DNA from: Blastocladiella emersonii ATCC 22665 | Taxonomy: Eukaryota > Blastocladiomycota > Blastocladiomycetes > Blastocladiales > Blastocladiaceae | Reading direction: 5' to 3' | NCBI GenBank assembly: GCA_025594325.1 | Contig: JANHCV010000012.1 | Span: 744,001 to 808,000 of the forward strand | DNA length: 64,000 nt | In this document: positions 42,000 to 51,645 of the stretch, piece after piece | Layout of the letters: every line of letters begins with the position of its first letter | Position numbering within the stretch: the stretch's first letter is position 1 | Notes under the pieces: generated by a model | What the model saw: only the letters and a program-made list of their open reading frames with translations | Told to the model about the DNA's origin: nothing | Database searches by the model: none | Made by a program: the position numbers and the translations under genes

Positions 42000-42453
42000 G
42001 CCCTCCTCAAATCAACCGATTCAGCGCGGCCAGCGAGCCCCGCGGTGTGCGAACGAATTGCGTGTTGATTGCATGCAGTAGTTCCATGGAGCGGTAGGAT
42101 GTGGATTGCGGGAGATAGGATGAAGGTCGCCAGGGCGTCGTTGGCGAGCCGCAAAAAGTGTCTCGCAGCCACCGCGTGACTTGAGCGTGACCGCGGAGAC
42201 GCGTCCCGCTCGTGTGAGATGCGACGCGACGCGTGCAATTCGAAGCGGTCTGCTCTCTCGGAAGCGCTCGCAAGCGAAGTCATTGTCGACGCGCGGAGAC
42301 CACGGCTGCGGACGATTGCTGCCTCACGCGAGGCAATCGAACTTGTGCTCAGGGGAATACGTTCAGTGCGAGGAAAACGTTCAATCATAAAAACGAACAA
42401 GCAAAACAAACAAAACGATGAAAATCGGCGAGGCGAAGACAATGGAGTAATGC
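42000..42453. other. Intergenic, AT-richer
   Basis: Lies between the cofactor D fragment and the end of F-box-like copy 3. It contains A-rich stretches (near 42390-42420) and no convincing gene. A 28-codon ATG frame (MELLHAINTQFVRTPRG) ends just before the fragment but matches nothing known to me. Confidence 0.4.
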
Positions 42454-44866
42454 TCAGCACCTGTGCATGATTGCAACCATGGCATCGGCGTACTCGCGCG
42501 AGGCGACCGTCTTGGGCGCGGCGCGGCGGATTTCGTCGACGATGGCCCGATTCGGGGACGGCTTGCGAGCCTCGTACACGACCCTCTGCGCAATCCAGAA
42601 GGCAGCCTTGACGCCGTCAAGCATACCATGGGGCACGGCGCGCCAGAACGAGATTGGGATCCCATCCGCTTTGGTCTGGTCTTCGAGCAGATCCAGGACC
42701 GCGGCAAAGTTGGTGCGTAACAGAGACTGAAGCAGCTTGCGAATCGGATGAGGCACATGTCGGCAGGGGCATCCAGCATCGAGTGGCTTGTTGTACATAG
42801 TCTTGCCGTCCAGCGAGTCAAGTGGTTTGAGAATTTCGATGAAGCGAGCGACCGCGGGGACAGGAAGCCGGTCGAGGCCTGCTGGATCGAGCGCGAGAAG
42901 CATATCCAAGGCAGCAAACCAGCTGGCCTGCCCGCGAAGATTGCAGGTTGAACAAGTTGCGATGTGCGGCCAACCGAGCGGAACGGCATGAAGCTCAGGC
43001 GGACTGCTAAGCGAGGCACAGATCATGACTCCGAGGAACCGTTGCACCGTGCCTGAGCGACGCATCAGCTCGCCGGCACGATCGCGAAGCGCTTCGTTGT
43101 GTGCCACAGCGACGGGCAGCCACGCGAGAGCCGGACACATGGTGATGGGGGCGCGCAGGAGCGTGGCGTTGGCCAAGAGGAAAAGATCCCACATGTCCGC
43201 GTCGAGTTTGCTTGAAAACACGGTCAAAAAACGGTTGCACAGCATCGGCGTGGAACAAAGGGGAGAATGGGTGCAGACTGCGTTGAGCGGACTGGATGAC
43301 GTGTCGCATAGCGATTCGGCAAAAGCGTGTACGAGCTCGTTCATGATTTCGCCGTGATGCTGCCGAACAAATTGCAAAACGTGCTGCGCCAAAGAATGAA
43401 CGGTGGACCCAATTGAACGCACGAAAACTACAAAGTAGCCGAAGATACAAAGGTTTGAGTACATGACCCTACACTGCTACGCTAGCATTGTACCTTGCTT
43501 AGCAACCTTGGCGAAACGATCCTTTGTAAGCGAAGCGACCACAAACGTGGCGACCGGACCAACTGGGCCCCCACCACTCGCGCGCAATGCCGACCGAATG
43601 TACGATTTCTGTCCAGGAAGAATCGCCAAGCAGGCCGAGCTTGTCGAGGACCACAAGGGACGCCGGGGGTAGAGGCGGCATATAAAATGTAATGCGCATG
43701 CGGGCCGCGATGGCCTCGCGATGAACCGGAATCTCGCTTTCGAGAATGCGACGGGAATCCACAAGAACAATGCGCTGAAGGATGAGGGGGGTCTCGAACA
43801 AGAGCGTGACGAGGTGATCGTCGTCAAAGACAAGCGAATGGTCGGCTGGCAAGAAATCACGAATCAGGCGCTCGACGGTTGAAGCAACTGCCTCGGTTCG
43901 GTTGGCGGAGATATCATCGTATCGCCGGATGCCGTGAAACAGGACAATTGTGACCACTTCGTCGCACATAATCGATTTGAGCCACTGCTCATCGAGATCG
44001 AAGGAGGACGACGCGCGAAGCGCATCGAGAGTTGGCATATTCCACGTAAACACACAAAGGAGGGAAACGACGTTGATAAAGGGAATATCTTGCTCCAGGT
44101 ATTCGCTCTCGAATTCGTCGAGAAGCGCCTCAAGGTCGTTGAGCTGATCCATGTAAGCAAGTGAGCTCCACTGCGTGATGGTGAATCGGACGTGAAGCAG
44201 GTCGGAGAACCGGCCTTTTACGTCGGAGAGAATACGAATGAAGTTAATCGGATCAAGGGATCGCACGGCGTGGAGAAGTAGCTGCAAGATGGCAAGGAGC
44301 GGGCGAGACCAGGCGCGGCGGTCCCAAGTTGACTTGCTAAGTTGGCCAACGAGCGCTGCCTCAAGCTGGGCGAAGTCACCGCCAAATGATCGCATGGTGA
44401 TCATCGCAGCATCCGCCAAGCAACTGACGAGGACGGTGTAGAGCGTTGTAACGTGCTTGTAAGAAAGGTGATCGCGGGTGACCACTCGCAAATACTTGTG
44501 CTCCGCCGCATTCGAATCCATGTCAATGAAAGTAGCGGTGTTTGGGGTAGACACAAGGCTGGGGATCACGGTAACTTCGGCCGTCAGCTCAGCAGTGTGC
44601 TCGAGAAGCGCGGTGAGGTCGCACGCATTGCCGCTGTCCAGGTACAGCGAGTCTTTGTCCTCGGCCGGAACGCGGTGAACGAGTATATGCTCGATCCAAA
44701 AGCGTTTGATGTGCGCCGTCGCCGCAACGTAGGAAAGCTCGCGCGACGCGGCAGCAAGGACGGAGCGCGGGTAAGCGAAGCGGAGCACGCCCCCAAGTAG
44801 TTCGACAGGAAGCGCCGCAAGCGTGCCGAAAGGTTGCATAGAGTCGCCTAGTTCATTGGTTTTCAT
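42454..44866 (-). pseudogene. F-box-like large protein, copy 3 (two lesions)
   Basis: Starts MKTNELGDSMQPFGTLAAL, then LPVELLGGVLRFAYPRSVLA as in copies 1 and 2, and aligns along their length. At about 43580, in a GGTGGGGGCCC run, the alignment moves by one base (copy 2: GGGPAGPLATAA; here GGGPVGPVATFV in the new frame). In this second frame a TAG at 43479-43477 interrupts, after which the same frame continues to 42454 with VLQFVRQHHGEIMNELVHAF, DMWDLFLLANATLLRAP, CSTCNLRGQASWFAALDM and ISFWRAVPHGMLDGVK. The end (MVAIMHRC) shows the natural C-terminus that copy 2 has lost. Two lesions make it a probable pseudogene. The one in a G5 run could be a sequence error; the TAG is a separate change. 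Confidence 0.65.
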
Positions 44867-45260
44867 CGTGGATGCGGTGGATTGCCAGGGGGAGCGAGAG
44901 CGCGGCGTCGCGGCCGGTGGGAATTTAGGCGGGCGGCGGTGATCACGGCGGTGTGGCGTAACACGTTCCGTCCTCACGTTCGGCCCCTCTCCCCGCTCGC
45001 ACGACCACCCCCGGTTATCTGGCGCGCCAACTAACCTAGATCACTGCAGAAACAAAGTGTACATGGCTAGTTCAGTTGGTTAATTGGTGTTTCGATGAGC
45101 GGTGAGTGGAGCGAGAGTTCCAAAGCGACCATGAACGCGTTGCGGCTCGCGACGCGCCCAACTTCCATTGCGTTTCGCATGAGATCCATACTCAGGAACA
45201 AACCAGACGTATTTAACGACGCGACGGCTCTCGAGTCCCATACCGCTCCGCCCAACAAAC
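44867..45260. other. Intergenic, no gene seen
   Basis: Promoter side of F-box-like copy 3 and 3' side of FKH-3. It contains GGTGTGGCGTAACACG near 44950 (plus strand), a variant of the recurring box. No coding-like ORF was found. Confidence 0.4.
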
Positions 45261-46246
45261 TCAGAGCGACGCCGGCCGCGCTCCCACTGGTCCCAGGATG
45301 AGCGCGAGGTCGGCATCGGCCACGGCCACGGTCCACTTGGACCTACGACCGCGCCCAACCTGCTGTATCGAGCGCGTTACGAAGAAGGAACGCTTGTACA
45401 GCGCATCCCGCACCGACGCCTACACGGACTCGCCCAAAGTCGCAACACGAGCGCGAGCGTGTCAGTCAATGCCCCCGGCCTCATCCATCACGGCCACGAT
45501 CCGCGTACCTTTCATATCAGCTGATCCTCGACGAATCGAAAGAACGGGAACCGCGCCTCGATCGCGTCGCAAATCGCCACGGCCGTGAGCGTGCGGTCCG
45601 GCGCATCCCTGAGCGCCAAGCACACGAGGTGCGTCATGGCCAGTGGTGGCCGCTCGTACACGGCGCCGGTCGCGCGGTCGATCGCTGTCACGTCTTTGAT
45701 GACGGCCGTGCCATGGGCGTGCCGGAACGATTTCAAACAGTTTAGCCCCTTGGCCTTTAACCAAAGAAGCGTGTCGGGCGACCGCGGGGGTCGAGCGGTG
45801 CGGGTCAGACGGCCGCGCGGCGCGGTTGATGATGCGGCAGCAGCGGGCGACGAAAGACTTGGCAAAGTCCGAGGAGGGATGAGATCAACGTTGACAAGCA
45901 AGGGAGCAAAGCTATCTCCAAGGACGAGGTCGCGAGCGTTGGCGCGAGGAGTTGCCTGACGATCGCCTACGCGGTCGCGAGTGTCAGCGCGCAACGCGAC
46001 TTGCCGCCCGTTAGCGCGCGAGACAGGAGGTTGAAGTCGCGGCGGAGCTTCCACGGGCTGCCAGTATGTAGTAGGCGCGTGCGAGAGTCCAGCAGGCGGC
46101 GAGTTGCACTCGGGGAGCGGTTGAGACATCGGCGGGGATGGCGACCTTGGCGGCGCGGTCACGACAAGCCTTTGGTTGACGCTCAGCGGTTGGCCGTTTG
46201 GCACAGAAGCGGTTGCACCAAGTCCAAAGACGTCCATTCGATTCAT
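45261..46246 (-). pseudogene. Forkhead-like 3 (FKH-3), nonsense at the conserved Trp
   Basis: Exon 1 (46246-45509) starts MNRMDVFGLGATASVPNGQP, carries the signature variant LPECNSPPAGLS, a Pro/Arg-rich middle and forkhead half TAIDRATGAVYERPPLAMTH with APDRTLTAVAICDAIEARF. Exon 2 (45419-45261, after an 89-base intron GTACGC...GTGTAG) reads ASVRDALYKRSFFVTR... and SKWTVAVADADLALILGPV. Two codons before the intron, exon 1 has TGA (45512-45514) exactly where FKH-5 and FKH-7 have TGG, the conserved Trp that opens the recognition helix. Apart from this one base the gene is intact, so the loss looks recent. If translated, the product would end just before the recognition helix. Confidence 0.7.
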
Positions 46247-46447
46247 TAGGAGTGCTCGTGGCGTTGAGTCCAGAGAGCGAGAGCGAAGATGGGCACGCGT
46301 TGCGCCGCGCGACCGACCTTACAACGCGTCTGACTTCCACCCGGACGTTGGATCAGATCAGTGGTCGAATCAGTTCGACTCAAGGTCTAGTCGACCGTTC
46401 TCTATAAAGAGAAATTAGAATCTTATGTCATTTTCCACCGGGTATGC

Positions 46448-47587
46448 TCAGACAGAAGCGACCTGCTCCTGCTCGTCCACAACCCCCAGGAGCTTTCTAA
46501 GGTCGTCTTCTGCCACGGTCCATTTGACATCGCGCGTGCACGGGCCTGGGCGGTGCGATACGAAGCATCTGCGCTTGGCCAGCGCATCCCCCAACGATCG
46601 CTACCCCGCACGACGCCAAGCATTAGTCCATCGTCACGCCTCACCGTCGCAGAAGTCCGTCCTGTAACGCACCCTCCAACTGCATTGATTATTAACGCAC
46701 CGGAAGAACGGGAACCGCGACTTGATCCAGTCGCACATCTCCGCGGTCGTGAGCGTGCGGTCCGGCACTTGCGCCAGCGCCAGGCACGCAAGCTGCGGCA
46801 TGGTCAGCGCCGGCCGCTCATACGTGATGCCAGTCGCGGGGTCGACCGCCGTCACGTTCTTGACCACGCTTGACACGTAAGCACGCCGGCGGAAGGTGGC
46901 GCGGTGCGGCTTCGGCGGGACCGCGTGCAGCGGCGGCGACTGAGCGATTGGTTTGGGCTGCGGCACGATCGGAGCACCAGTTGGTGCGACCATCGCCGCC
47001 GTGGGATTGGGAGACGTAACGGCGCTGGACGCCGCCGCGGCGCGCGAGGTCGCACTTGAGCTTGGGAGCGTGGCTGCGACCCGCATCCGCTTGTGCAGGC
47101 GCGAAGGCTGAGAAAGCAGTGGAGAAGCAGGGCTGGCGCGCGGCTCAAGCTCGCGCAGTCGAGTGTCGCGGGAAGCAGGCGATCTGGCATACGAGCCGAG
47201 CGGCGGTACCGCGGCGACCTGCACCAAGTTTGGGGCGAGAGAGTTCGAAGATGCGGCAGTTGATCCGTGCCATGGAGCGAGATCGAGCGCGGAACCATTG
47301 TCACTGAGTGCAGCAATGAGCTCTCCAGCAGACACGCAGCCTTGCAATCGTTTGCTCGAGTGGATCAGCGACGGGAAGAGCTGCAAATGCGGAAGGGCTT
47401 CCACAGGCTCCCAGTGCTGGGACGGAAGAGTCGAGAGTCCAGCGGGCGGCGAGTCGCACTCGGGAAGAAACGGGGACGGGGACCGCGGCGGCGTGACCGC
47501 GCTGTTCATGTCGCGGTCGAAGCTCAATGGTTGGCCGTTGGGTGCCAGTGAGGTTGCGGCGAGTCCGTAAGAGTCCATTTGATTCAT
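46448..47587 (-). CDS. Forkhead-like protein 4 (FKH-4)
   Basis: Exons 47587-46673 and 46600-46448 are joined in phase 0 across a 72-base intron (GTGCGT...GGGTAG), giving 355 residues. It starts MNQMDSYGLAATSLAPNGQP, signature SPSPFLPECDSPPAGLS, a Ser/Ala/Pro-rich middle with a basic cluster LHKRMRVAAT (possible nuclear signal), then VDPATGITYERPALTMPQL, ACLALAQVPDRTLTTAEMC, DWIKSRFPFFR, CSWR and exon 2 RSLGDALAKRRCFVSHRPG with DVKWTVAEDDLRKLLG. All structural positions of a winged helix are there, but NSIRHNL is RSLGDAL. It is an intact family member and probably a nuclear DNA-binding protein. Confidence 0.77.
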
Positions 47588-47828
47588 TGATGTTCTGAGC
47601 TGCGAGTGAAGGGAGAGGACGACTGCTGGCCAACAGCCCCGAGAGCCGACTGCGCCACACCTGAGCTGAACCAGTCAGTCCGCTTCGCGCCACGCCCTGC
47701 GCCACGCCGCCGGCCAACTCACCGCCAGGACGACCGAGGAGAGAATATAGCAGTACGACAACGTAAATCAAAGGTAGACGCCATGTAGATCTGCCAAACA
47801 ATGCGACGGCGAGAACCGCGATGGGCGA

Positions 47829-48915
47829 TCACAATCCAAGCGCCGCGACCAGCTCGCGCACGGGTGCCAGGATCCGCGCGAGGTCGGGTTCGGCCACGGT
47901 CCACTTGACATCGCGCGTGTCCCTGCTCCGGTGCGGGATCGACACCAGCGACTTGTGCTTGCTGAGCGCATACCCCATCGATCGCTACCCGACACACACG
48001 CGCGTCAGTCAACGGCAACCCGCCCCGCCCCCACCACGATCCCAATCCGCTGCGTACCCGCCACCTCCTCTGATCCTCGAGCACCCGATAGAACGGGATC
48101 CGCGCCTCGATCCAGCTGCAGATGGCCGCGAACGCGAGCGTGCGGCCCGGCGTATCCTTGAGCGCCAGGCACGCGAGCTGCGGCATGGTCAGTGGCGGCC
48201 GCTCGTACGTGTTGCCCGTAGCGGGGTCGACGGCGGCCAAGTGCTTGGCGCTAAATAAGCCATGGGCGCCATGGGCTTGGCGCCGAACGGGTTTAGCTCG
48301 CGACTGCAGGTCCTGGGGCCGCGCGGATGGGGCGGGGCCGAGGGAACCAGCGGAGGTTGGCGTGGCCGCGGAGCGGGGTGGCGAAACCGCAAGTCCGGAC
48401 GCCGCGGTGCCCGAGCAGCTCCGACTCGAGTCCAATCTTGGGATCGCGGTCGAAACCCGCATCCGTTTGCGCGGGCGCGGCGACGGGGGCGGTGACGCAG
48501 GACGGGTCGGCGAAGGCGCAGCGCGCAGGGCGGTAACGCAAGGTTCCTCGCGGGAGAAACCACGAGCGTTATCGTAAGCAAGCGCAGGAGAGTCGGCTAC
48601 GAAAACAGCAGCGAACTTCTCCGCCGCAAGCCGGCTGCAGGTGTTGTGGAGCGACATGACCTGCTGTCGCAGCGCGTCGCTGCCCGAGTGCACCCGCAGG
48701 GCGGGAGTTTGTAGTGGGTGCGGCGGAGCTCCTGCTGGTTTCGAGGGCACGAAAGCTAGTTGCGAGAGACCTGCGGGCGGCGAGAAGCAGTCCGGGAGCA
48801 AGGGCGGCGACGGCGACCTGGGCGGCACGAGCGCGGGGTTGCCGCGGCCGTGGTCAACGCTCAGTGGTTGGCCGTTGGGTGCGGATGAAGTTGCAGCAAG
48901 TCCGTAATAGTTCAT
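47829..48915 (-). CDS. Forkhead-like protein 5 (FKH-5)
   Basis: Exons 48915-48058 and 47984-47829 are joined in phase 0 across a 73-base intron (GTACGC...GGGTAG), giving 337 residues. It starts MNYYGLAATSSAPNGQPLS, signature variant LLPDCFSPPAGLS, basic cluster PRPRKRMRVST, then VDPATGNTYERPPLTMPQL, ACLALKDTPGRTLAFAAIC, SWIEARIPFYR, QRRWR and exon 2 RSMGYALSKHKSLVSIPHRS with DVKWTVAEPDLARILAPV. The end of exon 1, the intron and the start of exon 2 are almost identical to FKH-7. Without the splice, the frame runs on into an unrelated Arg-rich tail. Confidence 0.78.
47936..48260. repeat. Near-identical duplicated segment (copy in FKH-5)
   Basis: From about 47936 this segment (start of exon 2, 73-base intron, end of exon 1) matches 50624-50950 in FKH-7. 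Over the intron I count one base difference (CGCCCCGCCC against CGTCCCGCCC). The match weakens past the conserved forkhead half. Confidence 0.7.
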
Positions 48916-49231
48916 GCGATGCGTTGGTTCTTTGAGTGCAGAGAGGAATCGGGCGCGACCATCGAAGCGAAGCAGCATCGTGCTGCGCCTCGGCAGCGAC
49001 TCGCACAAACAGACCACCATCAAGACGACGATCAGGGAGCAAAGGCAGAGCACCTCCTGTATCACACCGGCACACCAAGCCGGTCTCCGGCTAGCCGGGC
49101 GAGAGCAGTCGCCGGGTCACAGTACGACGCCGGACGCCCCCAGCGACAGTTATCTTCCTCGTTCGCACTCAAGCCGAGGCGAAGAGCAATGTTGATCTAC
49201 AACAGTGTACGCCGGGAAGCGGGATGCCCGA

Positions 49232-50291
49232 TCACAATCCAAGCGCCGCGCCCAGCTCGCGCACGGGGCCTAGGACCACGTCGCGGTCCACGTCCGCCAC
49301 GGTCCACTTGGTCTTGCGCGAGTGCGGGAGCTGCAGCGATCGGGCGACGAAATACTTGCGCCCCCGTGCAAAGCGCTACGTAGCGCGTCCTAGATCACCG
49401 GCGTACGTACATACGTGCGTTAGTCGAAGGCACCACCGCCGCCGCTGGCGCCCCCGCACAAGACGCACCTTCCACCCGCTCGGCCTCTCAACGAACCGAT
49501 AGAACGGGAACCGCGCCTGGACCCAGGCACAGATCTCGGCGCACGTGAGCGCGCGGTCCGGCGCGTGCTCGAGCGCGAGGCACGCGAGTTGTGGTATGGT
49601 CAGCGCCGGCCGCGCGTGCGTGGCGCCGGTTGCGGGGTCGACTGCTGTCACGACCTTGACTAACGCGGCCGTGCACGCGCGCAGGCGCGGCATGGCGCGG
49701 TGCGGGGTCGCGGCGGCGGCGGTGGCGGCGGTGGTACCGGCTTCGAGTTTGAGCTACCCCGTCTCCGCTTGAGCGGTCGCGGAGACGGGGGTGGTGGTGA
49801 TGAAGCGGAGCTGGCGCGGGGCGGCGGATCGGGCTCGCGCAGCGGAGTGTTGCAAGAAGCAGATGTGGAAGACGGACGGCGACGCGACGTCGGAAGACGA
49901 AGCTGACGCGATATTTAGGGCGCGAAATCTCGTCAGCTGGGCCGTGCCAATCAAGCGGAGAATCGTCTGCAGCAAGGAGAAAGTCGGCCTCGAGCGCGAG
50001 CTCGCGGGGGTCGTCGCCGTGCTCGTCCTCTCGCTCACTCGAGCGGGAGTGCGAGTATTCTCGCGAGACAGGAAGCTGATGCCGCGGCGACGTTTCTACG
50101 GGCTGCCAGTGCGCCGAAGTCACGCGCGCGAGACCTGCAGGCGGCGAGTTGCACTCGGGAAGCGGCTGAGACAGCGGCGGGGAAGGCGACGGTGGCGGCG
50201 CCGTCACGACGAGACCGCAATAGACGTGCAGGAATTCGCCGTTTGGCACCGACCAAGTTGCATCAAGTCCGAAGAAGTTCATTTGATCCAT
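49232..50291 (-). pseudogene. Forkhead-like 6 (FKH-6), several frameshifts
   Basis: The N-terminal frame (MDQMNFFGLDATWSVPNGEF, then LSQPLPECNSPPAGLA) is open from 50291, but coding similarity leaves it near 49990. The middle (a Pro-rich stretch with RPLKRRRGSSNSKP) is in a second frame to about 49700, and the forkhead half (VDPATGATHARPALTIPQL, APDRALTCAEICAWVQARF, SGWK) in a third to 49469. After a 79-base intron (GTGCGT...ATCTAG), exon 2 (DALRSALHGG / RKYFVARSLQLPHSRKTKW) needs one more shift in a GGGGG run and ends GPVRELGAALGL. At least three shifts are needed, so this is a dead copy. Confidence 0.65.
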
Positions 50292-50513
50292 TGGGGGACA
50301 GCATCGCTCGTGGCCGGTGAGTCGAGAGAAAGAGAGCGCGGAGCGCGCTGCGCCACGATCACTTGGCCACGGACTCGCCGTCCAGCTAGCTCACCGACGT
50401 CTCCGCCGCCCATCAATCGCTCGTTGCTCGTTGCATCAGTTCCGCGAGCAAGAAGACCATGTTGTCAATGAAGCGCCTCTCTGAAACCTACGCCGTACGC
50501 CACACCGCGTCGG

Positions 50514-51645
50514 CTACGAGCGTGACGCGGCGTGCTCGCCAACAGGTCCCAGGATCCGCGCGAGGTCGGGTTCCGGGACGGTCCACCGCGTCTCGTGCGT
50601 GTTCTTGCTCGGGTGCGGGATCGACACCAGCGACTTGTGCTTGCTGAGCGCATACCCCATCGATCGCTACCCGACACACACGCGCGTCAGTCAACGGCAA
50701 CCCGTCCCGCCCCCACCACGATCCCAATCCGCTGCGTACCCGCCACCTCCTCTGATCCTCGAGCACCCGATAGAACGGGAACCGCGCCTCGATCCACCCG
50801 CACATCGCCGCGTGCGTGAGTGTGCGGTCCGGCGCGGCCTTGAGCGCCAGGCACGCGAGCTGCGGCATCGTCAGTGGCGGCCGCTCGTACGTGTTGCCCG
50901 TAGCGGGGTCGACGGCGGTCAAGTGCTTGGCGCCAAATAAGCCGTGGACTTGGCGCCGAACGGGTTCGAGGTTCTCCCGCGAGTGCTGCAGGTCATCATT
51001 GAGCCGCGCGGATGGAGCGGGGCGCGACGCGGTTGGGCGCAATGGCGAAGCGGCGCTGGCGGATGGAGCCGTGACCGGTGAGCGAGACGGCACGCTGGAT
51101 GTCGCGGCGTCTGAGGTCGAGGTTGATATCGCGGTCGACACCCGCCTCCGCTTGCGCGGGCGCAGGCACAGGCGCGGAGGCGACGGTGATGGCGCGGGAC
51201 TCGTTGGCGATGAGGCAGAGGCATCGCACTGAGGCGCGGCACGGGAGGCCTCCCCGCGGGCGAGATTGCGAGCTTCATCGCAAGCAACCTCAGGCGGATC
51301 GTGCGCGAGATCAGTAACCGACTTCTCCGCCGGAGGCCGACATCCGCGGGTGTCGGCGCGCGGCGAAGGCGGCCGCCACTCAGGCCGCCACTGTGTGTTG
51401 CCGCTCGAGTAAACTTGCGAGTGCGGAAGCTGGAGCCGCGGCGGGGGTCCCAAAGGTTCCGGGTGCGCGGAAGGTGGGAGGTGTGAGAGACCCGCGGGTG
51501 GCGAGTCGCAGTCCGGGAGCAGCTGCGGCGAACAGTGCGGCGACGAAGGCGGCGCGATGTCGCCGTGGCCATGGCCGCGGTCGAAGCTCAGCGGTTGGCC
51601 GTTTGGCAATGACGAAGTTGCAGCAGGTCTAGTATAGTAGTTCAT
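50514..51645 (-). CDS. Forkhead-like protein 7 (FKH-7)
   Basis: Exons 51645-50740 and 50666-50514 are joined in phase 0 across a 73-base intron, giving 352 residues. It starts MNYYTRPAATSSLPNGQPLS, signature LLPDCDSPPAGLS, a long Pro/Arg/Ala-rich middle with basic cluster LRPRKRRRVST, then VDPATGNTYERPPLTMPQL, ACLALKAAPDRTLTHAAMC, GWIEARFPFYR, QRRWR and exon 2 RSMGYALSKHKSLVSIPHPS with TRWTVPEPDLARILGPVGEH. It is the closest relative of FKH-5; similarity is highest around the intron and drops in the N-terminal half, which suggests gene conversion. Confidence 0.78.
50624..50950. repeat. Near-identical duplicated segment (copy in FKH-7)
   Basis: Partner of the segment at 47936-48260, same orientation, about 2.7 kb away. 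It includes the 73-base intron. Confidence 0.7.

Noticed and set aside
47719-47828. Arg-rich C-terminal extension of FKH-5 read without splicing
   Set aside because: It comes from reading the intron and then exon 2 out of frame; splicing yields a forkhead-like end instead.
49700-49800. Programmed frameshifting as the explanation of FKH-6
   Set aside because: Three or more independent shifts with no shared slippery site are more simply explained by decay or sequence error.
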